Shown: piece by piece, positions 25,634-33,313 of the stretch | How positions within the stretch are numbered: the first letter of the stretch is position 1 | Layout of the letters: the number at the start of each line of letters is the position of its first letter | From: CAG-390 sp045633005 | Lineage (GTDB): Bacteria > Bacillota > Clostridia > Oscillospirales > CAG-272 | DNA: 64,000 nt | Direction: 5' to 3' | NCBI GenBank assembly: GCA_045633005.1 | Contig: JAZQXT010000080.1 | Location: 1 to 64,000 of the forward strand | Position numbers and translations under genes: made by a program | Notes under the pieces: model-generated | Told to the model about the DNA's origin: nothing | The model's database searches: none | The model's input: only the letters and a program-made list of their open reading frames with translations

Positions 25634-26251
25634 TTACTTCCGTTCGCGGCTTATGACTTTTTTCTGCCACGAATAGCGCTTGCAATTGGGGCAGCGCATA
25701 TATCGCGTTCTGCCTGAATGCATCGCAAAAAACACGCTACTGTATTGAGGAATATGTCTATGTCCGCACTTTTGGCATTCATAATATCCCGCCTTTTGCT
25801 CGATTTTCAACGCAAACGGAGTTGCGATCAAAAGCGGCAACAGACAGAGTCCGACGAGCAAGCCCGCCTTCCATTCCTCCATTGGTACGATGCTCACGAT
25901 TATCGCCGCCGCAACAAGCGGCAAGACGGCGATTATACCCATGACGATTTCCGCTCTGAGCAATCTTTTGTCCGCTTCTTCTTTTTGCTTGACCATTTCA
26001 AGCAGATTTTTTTCCAATTCTTTGTTGTAATTATCCATTGTAACTACCTCCCCACTTAGTAGATCGTTTACGCTGATACCGAGAACGGCGCAAAGCTCAA
26101 GCATTATCGACGAGTCGGGCAGAGACTTGCCCGTTTCCCATTTCGATACCGCTCTGTCGGTGATGTTCAGCCTTTCGGCGAGCTGTGCTTGCGTAAGCCC
26201 CGCCTTTTTTCTGCATTCCGATATGAATTTTCCTATCTTCGCCTGATCCAT
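25634..26251 (-). CDS. XRE-family regulator with two membrane helices and zinc ribbon
   Basis: A 205-residue protein. An N-terminal Cro/C1-type helix-turn-helix (about 6-60) carries LTQAQLAERLNITDRAVSKWETG. Two transmembrane segments follow at about 103-121 and 130-146, then a zinc-ribbon-like region with Cys159, Cys162, Cys187 and Cys190. A membrane-bound DNA-binding protein is implied. The start at 26251 follows AGGAGGTGC; the upstream extension lacks a ribosome site. What it senses is unknown. Confidence 0.8.
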   Translation of the reverse strand: MDQAKIGKFISECRKKAGLTQAQLAERLNITDRAVSKWETGKSLPDSSIMLELCAVLGISVNDLLSGEVVTMDNYNKELEKNLLEMVKQKEEADKRLLRAEIVMGIIAVLPLVAAAIIVSIVPMEEWKAGLLVGLCLLPLLIATPFALKIEQKAGYYECQKCGHRHIPQYSSVFFAMHSGRTRYMRCPNCKRYSWQKKVISRERK

Positions 26252-26306
26252 CGGCGCACCTCCTTTCGATATCAGCATAACCGTTTTTACGGTAAATATC
26301 AACATA

Positions 26307-26340
26307 CCGTCGGTTGAGTGTGGGGAATTCTACCGACGGT
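26307..26340. repeat. Inverted repeat ACCGTCGGT / ACCGACGGT
   Basis: Nine-base arms separated by 16 bases lie between the XRE gene start and the end of the small kinase gene. There is no T run in either direction. It may be an operator of the XRE gene or the terminator of the kinase gene. Confidence 0.4.
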
Positions 26341-26355
26341 GGAGTTGAAATTCGG

Positions 26356-26877
26356 TTATTTTTGCGATTTTTCTACCTTTTTAATGTATTCGTCAAGCTG
26401 TTTTTGGTTTTTGATAACTACTACCTTTTCGCCGTATTTTGACATCAGGCTCTTGTTTCTGTCCTTCGTCTTTTTCGACCTTCCGCGCCACAGTATCCAC
26501 GTGGCAAAATCAAAGTCGAACTTTTCGTTGCACCCCTTCGCCATATCGGGGCGCGTGGTGTTTTTGTATTTACGGTATCTGCGAAGTGCGCGGAAAAAGC
26601 AGGAAAATCTGTTAAAAAGAAGCATAATTATCTCGTCAGCTTCCTCCATACGGCGATCGTAACAGAGCTTTGAGTACGTGCCGTCGATGACCCACGAATC
26701 GTGGGAATCCAAAAAATCCTTGGTTATTCTAAGCTTTTCTTCCTCGCTTCGAATTTTCCAATTCGGCAAGAACTGAACCGTGTCGAAGTGTAAAACGTCG
26801 GTTTGGTAGATATCAGCCAGTTTTTTAGCCAGCGTGGACTTCCCCGAACCGCTGTATCCGATAATTGCAATTTTCAT
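26356..26877 (-). CDS. P-loop nucleotide kinase-like protein (FlaR family)
   Basis: A 173-residue ATPase with Walker A GYSGSGKST (7-15), LHFDTVQFLPNW and WVIDGTYSKLC, the pattern of the FlaR/adenylate-kinase-like family once called DNA topology modulation proteins. The C-terminal half is rich in Arg and Lys. Probable activity is small-molecule or nucleotide phosphorylation, with substrate unknown. It is divergently transcribed from a DUF6442/HTH operon whose three operators lie in the shared 128-base gap, so repression may reach this gene too. Confidence 0.75.
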   Translation of the reverse strand: MKIAIIGYSGSGKSTLAKKLADIYQTDVLHFDTVQFLPNWKIRSEEEKLRITKDFLDSHDSWVIDGTYSKLCYDRRMEEADEIIMLLFNRFSCFFRALRRYRKYKNTTRPDMAKGCNEKFDFDFATWILWRGRSKKTKDRNKSLMSKYGEKVVVIKNQKQLDEYIKKVEKSQK

Positions 26878-26922
26878 TTTTGACCTTTACGATTTGATAT
26901 ATGAAACAATTTACCATTTTTA

Positions 26923-26991
26923 CAAGAAAACTTGGCAAAAGCTATTGACAAGTAAACTTGTCAGGTGTATAATATAGCCAACAAAACTTGG
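26923..26991 (+). promoter_or_regulatory. Promoter with three operator copies for the DUF6442-HTH operon
   Basis: A consensus promoter TTGACA (26945-26950), 17 bases, TATAAT (26968-26973) is overlapped by palindromes: CAAG-AAAA-CTTG (26923-26934), the perfect GACAAGTAAACTTGTC (26947-26962) inside the spacer, and CCAACAAAACTTGG (26978-26991) after the -10. Centres are 26 and 30 bases apart. Binding of the operon's own HTH protein is the simplest explanation. Confidence 0.75.
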
Positions 26992-27005
26992 CAAAGGGGT
27001 TCATT

Positions 27006-27335
27006 ATGAACAAAGACGAAATTTTGGCAAAAAGCAGAAAAGAAAACGAAGGCAAGTCTGACGAGCGCGAATTACAAATATTCGCCAACGCTTCCAAAAT
27101 AGGGATGGCTGTTGGCGGAATTATATCTGTAATAATCGTTATTTTCTCAAAAATTGCAGACCAGCCCTTGCTTGGTCTTTCCGCGTGGGCGGTATATTTT
27201 GGTATGTTTGGAAGCCGTCATCTTTACCATTTCCTGAAGTCAAAAGAAAAAATCAAATTGATCCAAGCACTGATAGGCATTTCGTTTGGTGCCGCCTGCT
27301 TTATCGGAATGATAGTTTTGGGGTTGCAGAAATGA
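27006..27335 (+). CDS. DUF6442-like small membrane protein
   Basis: A 109-residue protein beginning MNKDEILAKSRKENEGKSDERE, the hallmark opening of this small family, followed by three hydrophobic segments (about 33-52, 58-74 and 86-105). The start at 27006 has AAAGGGG ten bases before it. Its stop overlaps the start of the following HTH gene (ATGA), a standard pairing in which the HTH protein controls the two-gene unit. The function is unknown; it is probably a membrane stress or toxin-immunity-like module. Confidence 0.75.
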   Translation: MNKDEILAKSRKENEGKSDERELQIFANASKIGMAVGGIISVIIVIFSKIADQPLLGLSAWAVYFGMFGSRHLYHFLKSKEKIKLIQALIGISFGAACFIGMIVLGLQK

Positions 27336-27544
27336 AAGATGATTCCTTATTGGTTCTAAAAAACAATCTGAAAGAAGCTCGCACTATGGCAGGATTGTCC
27401 CAAGCACAGCTTGCGGAGATGGTTGGAGTATCAAGAAACACGATAAGTTCCATAGAAACGGGGCAATTTAACCCGACGGCGAAGCTGGCACTTATTTTAT
27501 GTATCGCATTGGATAAAAAATTCGAGGAGCTTTTTTATTTTTGA
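27332..27544 (+). CDS. Small XRE-family transcriptional regulator
   Basis: A 70-residue protein consisting of just a Cro/C1 helix-turn-helix, with AGLSQAQLAEMVGVSRNTISSIETGQFNPTA-like recognition region (residues about 17-50). The start at 27332 overlaps the DUF6442 stop; the longer upstream frame overlaps that gene and has no ribosome site. It is the likely ligand of the three operators before the operon, giving negative autoregulation. Confidence 0.85.
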   Translation: MKDDSLLVLKNNLKEARTMAGLSQAQLAEMVGVSRNTISSIETGQFNPTAKLALILCIALDKKFEELFYF

Positions 27545-27610
27545 GCCCAAGTTAAAAATACGATAAAACAAAAGTTTAGCGAGGTTTTTGTTGGTGCTCA
27601 TTGTATTTTG

Positions 27611-27784
27611 AAATCATCAAGGCGAAGCCTTGTATATCATCAATTCTGAAGGAATTGTATATCATCAACACGGAGTGTTGTATATCATCATTGCGAAAGA
27701 AATACAGCCTACGGCTGATGATATACGCCTGCGGCGATGATATACACGCTATCGCGTGATGATATGCCATTGCTTTCGCAATGG
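27611..27784. repeat. Hairpin-comb array 1 (linker TATATCAT / ATGATATA)
   Basis: Small hairpins alternate with an eight-base linker. The left part reads CAAGGC-gaa-GCCTTG, TATATCAT, CAATTC-tgaag-GAATTG, TATATCAT, CAACAC-gga-GTGTTG, TATATCAT. After an unstructured middle (27691-27704) the linker appears reversed: CAGCC-tac-GGCTG, ATGATATA, CGCC-tgc-GGCG, ATGATATA, CACGC-tatc-GCGTG, then CCATTGC-tttc-GCAATGG. Left and right linkers are complementary, so the whole is a branched inverted repeat. No ORF is present. Confidence 0.85.
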
Positions 27785-27786
27785 AT

Positions 27787-27818
27787 AAAAAATCGACAGG
27801 CATAGCCTGTCGATTTTT
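27787..27818 (-). terminator. Terminator of tRNA-Leu
   Basis: On the minus strand, directly after the tRNA CCA end, AAAATCGACAGGC, loop TAT, GCCTGTCGATTTTTT forms a strong intrinsic terminator. Confidence 0.9.
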
Positions 27819-27904
27819 GGTGCCGGTGGCGGGGGTCGAACCCGCACGGTGTCGCCACCGCGGGATTTTGAGTCCCGTACGTCTGCCAGTTCCATCACAC
27901 CGGC
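27818..27904 (-). tRNA. tRNA-Leu (anticodon CAA), CCA encoded
   Basis: Minus strand, 87 bases. The acceptor GCCGGTG pairs with CACCGGC and is followed by ACCA. The anticodon stem CGGGA/TCCCG encloses loop CTCAAAA with anticodon CAA, which reads UUG. The long variable arm (CGGTGGCGACACCG) confirms the leucine class. The T arm GGTTCGACC is intact. Confidence 0.95.
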
Positions 27905-27918
27905 TTACCACTTATTGA

Positions 27919-27947
27919 ATTATAGCACAAAGCTTTTGCAAAATCAA
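27919..27947 (-). promoter_or_regulatory. Promoter of tRNA-Leu
   Basis: Minus strand TTGATT (27942-27947), 17 bases, TATAAT (27919-27924), located 15 bases before the tRNA. Confidence 0.75.
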
Positions 27948-28108
27948 CTGTTTTTTCATTTATTTTTAATTTTTAAGCAAAAAACTTTTCCACTCTTCTC
28001 TGCCTCGCCCCGAGACAAGCATATATCGCGCGTGCGTGCGCATATTATACTTAATAAGATTTTTCGGCTTTTGCGGCTGATTTGTATGAAAAAACGCATG
28101 ATCAAGGC

Positions 28109-28148
28109 GAATTTTGGCGCAGCGCACCTTGCGGTTGCGCAAAAATTC
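28109..28148. repeat. Inverted repeat in the glmS upstream region
   Basis: GAATTTTGGCGCA (28109-28121) and TGCGCAAAAATTC (28136-28148) pair at 12 of 13 positions over a 14-base loop. The 325-base gap between tRNA-Leu and glmS holds otherwise only the tRNA promoter and a TATAAT near 28186. No glmS ribozyme core was recognised. Confidence 0.5.
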
Positions 28149-28235
28149 AACTCAAAGTTGGTGGCAACGAGCGGGTGCGTTTGTTATAATACAATCACAG
28201 TAAAGCCGTAACGGCTATTTTTAAGGAGAATTTCT

Positions 28236-30068
28236 ATGTGTGGAATAATTGGTTATACAGGCAGCCGTAAGGCAAAGAAAATACTGCTTGACGGTCTTGC
28301 ATCCCTTGAATACAGAGGCTACGACTCTGCGGGAATTGCGCTGTGCGACGCTGACGGTACGCTTCGCACCATCAAGTGCGGCGGCAGAGTAAGCGAGCTT
28401 GCAAGCAAAGCAAACGCCGTTGATTTTGATGCAAACCGCGGAATCGGTCACACCCGTTGGGCAACCCACGGCGGCCCTACCGAGGCAAACGCGCATCCCC
28501 ACGCCTCCAAGCGTTGCGTGATAGTACACAACGGTATTATCGACAACTGCCTTGAGCTTCGCGACGAGCTTTCGGCGCAGGGCTACACCTTCGTAAGCGA
28601 CACCGACACCGAGGCTGCGGCGCACCTCATCGACCGCGAGTACGCGGCTCTTGGTGACCCCGCAAAGGCTCTTTACTCGGCTGCAAAATATCTTTGCGGT
28701 TCTTATGCTATCGCTGTTATTTTCCCCGAAAGAAGCGGCGAGATCTGGGCTATCAGACGCGACAATCCCCTGATTGCCGCAACGTCCCCCGACGGTGCAT
28801 TCCTTGCATCCGACATCCCCGCACTTCTCTCTCACACCCGTATGATCTACCGTCCCAAGGAAAACGAGGTAATTTGCATTACCGAGGCGGGCATCACGAA
28901 GCACAACACCGACGGAACGGTTGAAGCGATCGTTCCCGAGGAGACCGAGCTTGGCATTTCCGCCGCTGACAAGGATGGCTACGACCACTTTATGCTCAAG
29001 GAGATCCACGAACAGCCCGACGCTATTCGCCGTGCGGCTTCTCACCGCATAAACTCCGATATGCTTCCCGATTTCTCGACCGACGGCATTTCCGAGGAAT
29101 TCTGGCACTCCTTTGACAGCATTTCCATTATCGCCTGCGGCTCTGCTACACACGCAGGTCTCGTTGGAAGATACGTTATCGAAAAGCTCGCGGGCGTTCC
29201 CGTTACTGTAAACACCGCGTCGGAATACCGCTACGATCCCCCCGCAATAGTAGGTAAGACTCTTGCTCTTGCTATTTCACAGTCGGGCGAGACCGCTGAC
29301 ACGCTTGCAGGACTTCGTCTTGCAAAGAGTCAGGGACACCCCACCGCCGCTATTATAAACGCTGTGGGCTCTGCTATCGCGCGCGAGGCTGATTGCGTTA
29401 TCTACACGGGCGCAGGTCCTGAGATCGCCGTTGCTACCACCAAGGGCTACGCTACTCAGGTAGCCGTGCTTTGTATGATGGCTATCAAGCTCGGCGTTGC
29501 ACGCGGAAATCTTGCCGCTACCGAGGCAGCACGCCTTTGCCGCTCGCTTTCCCGCGATATTCCCGCATACGTCAGCGAGATCATCGGCAGACGTGACGAG
29601 ATCCGCAAGCTCGCAGTTGCCGTCAAGGATGCAGACGACCTCTACTTTATCGGACGAGGTCCTGACTTCCCCGCCGCAACCGAATGCTCGCTCAAGCTCA
29701 AGGAGATCTCCTACGTTCACAGCGAGGCGTACGCCGCAGGTGAGCTGAAGCACGGAACGCTCTCTCTCGTTGAGGAGGGTACTCCCGTAGTTGCGCTTGC
29801 AAACGATTCAAGATATTTCGATAAGATGGCAGGAAACATTCGCGAGGTTCGCGCAAGAGGCGGTTACGTTACGCTGATATGCACCGACGATTTCCCGCAT
29901 CCCACCGAATACGGCGACAGCATTTTCGTTCTTCCCAAGACCGAGCCGCTGTTCTCTCCCCTCGTCAGCGTTGCCGCTTGTCAGATACTCTCTTACGAGA
30001 TCGCTCTGCTTCGCGGTTGCGACGTTGACCACCCCCGCAATCTTGCAAAATCCGTAACTGTTGAATAA
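28236..30068 (+). CDS. glmS: Glutamine-fructose-6-phosphate aminotransferase (isomerizing)
   Basis: A 610-residue enzyme making glucosamine 6-phosphate from fructose 6-phosphate and glutamine, the entry to cell-wall amino sugars. Cys2 is the glutaminase nucleophile in MCGIIGYTG. The class II amidotransferase domain runs to about 220, and two SIS sugar-isomerase domains follow, with ACGSATHAGLVG and AISQSGETADT. The C-terminal end LAKSVTVE is the expected catalytic tail. It is monocistronic with a bidirectional terminator. The Firmicutes glmS ribozyme was not recognised upstream, so control is probably different here. Confidence 0.97.
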   Translation: MCGIIGYTGSRKAKKILLDGLASLEYRGYDSAGIALCDADGTLRTIKCGGRVSELASKANAVDFDANRGIGHTRWATHGGPTEANAHPHASKRCVIVHNGIIDNCLELRDELSAQGYTFVSDTDTEAAAHLIDREYAALGDPAKALYSAAKYLCGSYAIAVIFPERSGEIWAIRRDNPLIAATSPDGAFLASDIPALLSHTRMIYRPKENEVICITEAGITKHNTDGTVEAIVPEETELGISAADKDGYDHFMLKEIHEQPDAIRRAASHRINSDMLPDFSTDGISEEFWHSFDSISIIACGSATHAGLVGRYVIEKLAGVPVTVNTASEYRYDPPAIVGKTLALAISQSGETADTLAGLRLAKSQGHPTAAIINAVGSAIAREADCVIYTGAGPEIAVATTKGYATQVAVLCMMAIKLGVARGNLAATEAARLCRSLSRDIPAYVSEIIGRRDEIRKLAVAVKDADDLYFIGRGPDFPAATECSLKLKEISYVHSEAYAAGELKHGTLSLVEEGTPVVALANDSRYFDKMAGNIREVRARGGYVTLICTDDFPHPTEYGDSIFVLPKTEPLFSPLVSVAACQILSYEIALLRGCDVDHPRNLAKSVTVE

Positions 30069-30100
30069 AAAAATCGGGAGCGTTAGCTCCCGATTTTTTT
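30067..30100. terminator. Bidirectional terminator between glmS and the LysM gene
   Basis: AAAAAAATCGGGAGC, loop GTTA, GCTCCCGATTTTTTT, a near-perfect symmetric stem at the junction of two convergent genes. Confidence 0.95.
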
Positions 30101-31673
30101 ATACTATCAAAAATCCGACGTTGGCAAGGCTTTCCGCGCTATCGGGCGCGTCTGCCTCGATGCCGTTGTCCGTAGCTACCCGCACGGGATCGACTCCGTA
30201 ACGCTTGGAAACAGACCACAGGCTCTCCCCTGCACACGGGTAACAAACGGTTATCCGCGCGGCATGGCGCGGACTTCCGTCGGGTGCGCGGCGCATACTG
30301 CCGAAACGCACCTCGGTGATCGCGTCAACGCTGCTCTTTGCCGCAACTGCCGCCGCAACGTAAAGCTCGGCGTCAACCGCAAGCTCCTCGCCGTCGATGC
30401 GTCCGCGGCACGCGCCAACGCTCACAACGGCGTGCGGGCAAAGCTCCGCATCGGTCGGAATCTCACCGATATCTGTGCTGTACTTGTACGGTATTTCAAG
30501 CTCGTGCGAGGCAAGCTCGCTTCCGTTGTCCGTGATAACGGTACAACGCACCTTGCCCGAAAGCTCCATACGGTTTCCGACGAAATCAAAACTCACGTCG
30601 GGGGAGGCTACGCCCCTTACGTCGCATATCTTCATTCCGCCGTCGAGCCTTACGCCGTCCACGCCGATTGAACCGTTTATGCTGACGTTTCCGTTAATAC
30701 AGCCTATCGGGCGGCGCGTTTGTATACGGCGCGAGGAGGTTTCGGATGCGTTTGAAAGAGCGTACACGTCGCGCAGATAAGTAAACGGGTATTTCGCCTG
30801 CGACTCGCCGCACAGCACCACCTCCGCCTCGCACACAAGGTGTCCGTCGGCGACCGTTGCGCCGCACGAGGCAAGCTCACCCCAGCCGCACGCGCCCACA
30901 AGCTCCGCGCCGTCGCGCACGTCTTTCAGATACGCCGCCTCACCGCTTACGGGAATCTTTCGGGTAACGGCGTAAGGTCGCTCCCCCTCGCCCTCTCGGC
31001 AAAGCAGAATTTTAAGCTGTAATTCGCCGCTACACGCAACGCCCGTGCGCCTTGCCTCGGCGGACGTTATCATTACCTCGCCGCGACAGCAGACGACGCG
31101 AAGCTCTTCCGTTTCGCCCACCTCAAAGCTATCGCTCAGCGCAATAGCGTCGCTTCTGCCGCAAAGCGTTTGCATAGCGCTTGCAACTCCCTCAAGGCAT
31201 CTTACGTCGCTTTCCAAAACGCTCTCGCCACGACACGCGCACTCAAACTCCGCGTTACATCCGACGGCGGCGCGGACTCGCACACGCGAGCGAATATTCA
31301 CGCGGCGCGGCGCTATGACGCGCACGGCGGGCGTTTCCGCTACCGCGGTAGCGCGGCAGTGGCATTTTTCATTATCGGGTGCTTCGCCCTCAAGGCTCAT
31401 CGCCGTTTCGTACTCTGCGGGTAGCTCGATGCACCACGCGCCGCCGTCCTCCCCGCCCTCGTATAGCAAGCGATACCGCATATTGCCGCCAAGCTCACAG
31501 CCCGACGGGCTTACGTAGCTTTCGGGCGCTGACACGGTTGCATCCACCGATATCACGCGCTTTATCGGTGGCATATAATCGGGTAAGGTGTAGTCGTCCG
31601 ACATTTCGCAAAGCACGTTTTTTTCCGCAAGCGGCACTTCAAGCTCAAAGCGTGCCGCTGTTATCTCATTCAT
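30099..31673 (-). CDS. SipL-like DUF3794 and LysM spore protein
   Basis: A 524-residue protein with repeated DUF3794 (SPOCS) beta-domains through most of its length and a C-terminal LysM at about 475-524 (YPCAGESLWSVSKRYGVD). This architecture matches SipL, the Clostridia partner of SpoIVA that anchors the spore coat to the forespore membrane. Opening residues FELEVPLAEKNVLCEMSDDYTLPDYMPPIKRV are characteristic of the family. It lies next to spoVT but is separated from it by several hairpins. The spore role is inferred from family and neighbour. Whether it is the true SipL orthologue is uncertain. Confidence 0.78.
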   Translation of the reverse strand: MNEITAARFELEVPLAEKNVLCEMSDDYTLPDYMPPIKRVISVDATVSAPESYVSPSGCELGGNMRYRLLYEGGEDGGAWCIELPAEYETAMSLEGEAPDNEKCHCRATAVAETPAVRVIAPRRVNIRSRVRVRAAVGCNAEFECACRGESVLESDVRCLEGVASAMQTLCGRSDAIALSDSFEVGETEELRVVCCRGEVMITSAEARRTGVACSGELQLKILLCREGEGERPYAVTRKIPVSGEAAYLKDVRDGAELVGACGWGELASCGATVADGHLVCEAEVVLCGESQAKYPFTYLRDVYALSNASETSSRRIQTRRPIGCINGNVSINGSIGVDGVRLDGGMKICDVRGVASPDVSFDFVGNRMELSGKVRCTVITDNGSELASHELEIPYKYSTDIGEIPTDAELCPHAVVSVGACRGRIDGEELAVDAELYVAAAVAAKSSVDAITEVRFGSMRRAPDGSPRHAARITVCYPCAGESLWSVSKRYGVDPVRVATDNGIEADAPDSAESLANVGFLIV

Positions 31674-31767
31674 ATCTTTTCCTCCGTAGTGATATTTTAC
31701 TGTATTTTATTCTAAAGCACGGGGATATATGCAAAAAAACCGCACATACGTCCTACCAACTAAAATA

Positions 31768-31801
31768 GGACGGAGATTTTTAATTCTCCGTCCCGTTTTC
31801 T
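31768..31801. terminator. Terminator-like hairpin between spoVT and the LysM gene
   Basis: GGACGGAGA, loop TTTTTAAT, TCTCCGTCC followed by CGTTTTC. An alternative pairing GTCCTA (31750-31755) with TAGGAC (31766-31771) competes for the left arm. Confidence 0.45.
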
Positions 31802-31842
31802 TGATAAGTACAACACCGTGGATACAAATGCAAATATTAAAT

Positions 31843-31909
31843 TTGTCGATATATCGACAATCCCACGAGGGATTGATATCGATGCGCACCTGCACGATGG
31901 CAGGTGCGC
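31843..31909. repeat. Short string of three hairpins (possible array 4)
   Basis: The perfect 18-base palindrome TTGTCGATATATCGACAA (31843-31860) abuts AATCCC-acga-GGGATT (31859-31874). A linker TTGATATCGAT follows, then GCGCACCTGC-acgatg-GCAGGTGCGC (31884-31909). The style resembles the hairpin-comb arrays elsewhere, but there is no clear linker inversion. It lies 17 bases behind spoVT and may simply be its 3' end. Confidence 0.5.
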
Positions 31910-31926
31910 TAAGGCGGTTTTTTTGA

Positions 31927-32475
31927 TCAGCTTTCGAGCTGTTTGGCGAGAAAGGCGGCGGCGGTCTGCACAAGCTTCGCTTCAACGCTTCCGTTTTCGG
32001 TGCGTATCGCGCCGTCGGCGCAAAGCGCCGCAACGCATCCGAGAACGTCGCCCTCCGATATGATTGGCATCGCGCAGGTGATATAATGCGAGCCGCCGTC
32101 AACTATCGGGGAGAACTTCGCCTCGCCCGCTCTGTAAACGTAGATCCCACGGCTCTCGATGACCGCTTCAAGCTCGGCGGAAATATGCTTGTCGGCGTAC
32201 TCCTTGCGAGGCACGCCCGCGGATGCTATAACCGCGTCGCGGTCACAGATGACCACGGACAGCTCACCCGTTTTGTGGAGAGCCTCGGCGTACTGCGCCG
32301 CGAAGGAGTTAAGCTCGCCTATGGGCGAGTACTTTTTGAAAATGACCTCGCCCTCGCGGTCGGTGTAAATTTCAAGTGGGTCGCCCTCGCGGATGCGCAT
32401 TGTACGGCGAATCTCTTTGGGTATCACCACACGACCGAGATCGTCAATGCGGCGTACGATTCCTGTTGCTTTCAT
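31927..32475 (-). CDS. spoVT: Stage V sporulation protein T
   Basis: A 182-residue AbrB-type regulator of forespore (sigma-G) genes. The N-terminal swapped-hairpin DNA-binding domain (1-50) is textbook: MKATGIVRRIDDLGRVVIPKEIRRTMRI. A GAF-like domain at about 56-180 completes the SpoVT length. The ATG is preceded by AAGGAGA. A GTATA-N17-GATACTA pair 50-60 bases upstream fits the sigma-G/sigma-F promoter pattern, in line with known spoVT control. This is strong evidence for an endospore former. Confidence 0.95.
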   Translation of the reverse strand: MKATGIVRRIDDLGRVVIPKEIRRTMRIREGDPLEIYTDREGEVIFKKYSPIGELNSFAAQYAEALHKTGELSVVICDRDAVIASAGVPRKEYADKHISAELEAVIESRGIYVYRAGEAKFSPIVDGGSHYITCAMPIISEGDVLGCVAALCADGAIRTENGSVEAKLVQTAAAFLAKQLES

Positions 32476-32512
32476 TTATATAAATCTCCTTGTTTTCACA
32501 GATTTGTAATGT

Positions 32513-32541
32513 TAGTATCTGCAAAACAAGGGGATTTATAC
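32513..32541 (-). promoter_or_regulatory. Probable forespore (sigma-G/F) promoter of spoVT
   Basis: Minus strand GTATA (32537-32541), 17 bases, GATACTA (32513-32519). The B. subtilis sigma-G pattern is GHATR-N17/18-CATWMTA, so only the first base of the -10 deviates. A 23-base segment including this -35 recurs at 35729-35751 with two differences. Confidence 0.55.
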
Positions 32542-32662
32542 TGCACAAATTGACATTTAATCGGATATATAATAAAACGAAACCGTGGCATTAAATATCT
32601 GCTTGCAAGCTCAACCGCAAGCCGTTTTAAAAACAATATCGCGATAAATCAACAAAACAAAG

Positions 32663-33313
32663 CTAATTTTTTATTTCATCATCCAAAGACTTAACTTTTT
32701 GGTGCTTGATTCTCCACACAACGAATGGGATATAGGTTGCAATAGGTAACAGCGCGCCTATTATACTGAACTTTGATTGAATAAGTATATTGTAGATCCC
32801 GTGGTAAACTATTGCGGTCGAGAGCAAGCCGAACGTGCCTACGGCAAAAAGCTTTCTTTTCTTTTTCACAAAGGATATGCCCACTCCGACAAGCAAGGTG
32901 CACATACCGTGCATCAATCCCGCACCAAAGGCGCGGATAACGGCGCTTACGATACTAAAGTTAGGATAATTAAGGAGATGAAAAGCATTTTCAAGAACGG
33001 CAAATCCGATGCCGACTGCCATTGATGCAGTAAAAAGCTTCTCCTTTTTATCGGATATAACGAGCGCGTAATACAAGATCGGCAACGCCTTCAAAAGCTC
33101 TTCGCTTACCGGAGTTACGGTTACCGTGATGCTGTACCTATCCATCGGCAAAACCCGCAAAAGAAAGCCGTTGACCTCCGACGCAAATATCGAAACAAAG
33201 ATTCCGACAAGCATAAATATTATCGGAAAACGCGCTTTCTTTTCCACAAGTACAGCCATCAGCATGATCGGGATAAAAATAGACACGAACAAGATATAGA
33301 TCATATCGTCCAT
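32663..33313 (-). CDS. PrsW-type intramembrane protease
   Basis: A 216-residue membrane protein with about seven hydrophobic segments. The PrsW-like metal-site motifs are in order: EELLK (71-75), FAVLENAFH (104-112), GLMHG (132-136) and VYHGIYN (169-175). The family cleaves anti-sigma factors or other membrane substrates. The start at 33313 follows GGGGTGG and gives a clean first helix. It overlaps the end of the preceding gene by 13 bases, so the two are co-translated. The shared upstream promoter carries a direct-repeat operator. Confidence 0.78.
   Translation of the reverse strand: MDDMIYILFVSIFIPIMLMAVLVEKKARFPIIFMLVGIFVSIFASEVNGFLLRVLPMDRYSITVTVTPVSEELLKALPILYYALVISDKKEKLFTASMAVGIGFAVLENAFHLLNYPNFSIVSAVIRAFGAGLMHGMCTLLVGVGISFVKKKRKLFAVGTFGLLSTAIVYHGIYNILIQSKFSIIGALLPIATYIPFVVWRIKHQKVKSLDDEIKN

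Noticed and set aside
27185..27331. Longer version of the small HTH protein
   Set aside because: The extension overlaps the DUF6442 gene out of frame; the ATG overlapping its stop is the natural start.
27611..27784. CRISPR array
   Set aside because: The repeated unit is only eight bases, spacers are themselves palindromes, the repeat orientation flips mid-way and no cas genes are near.
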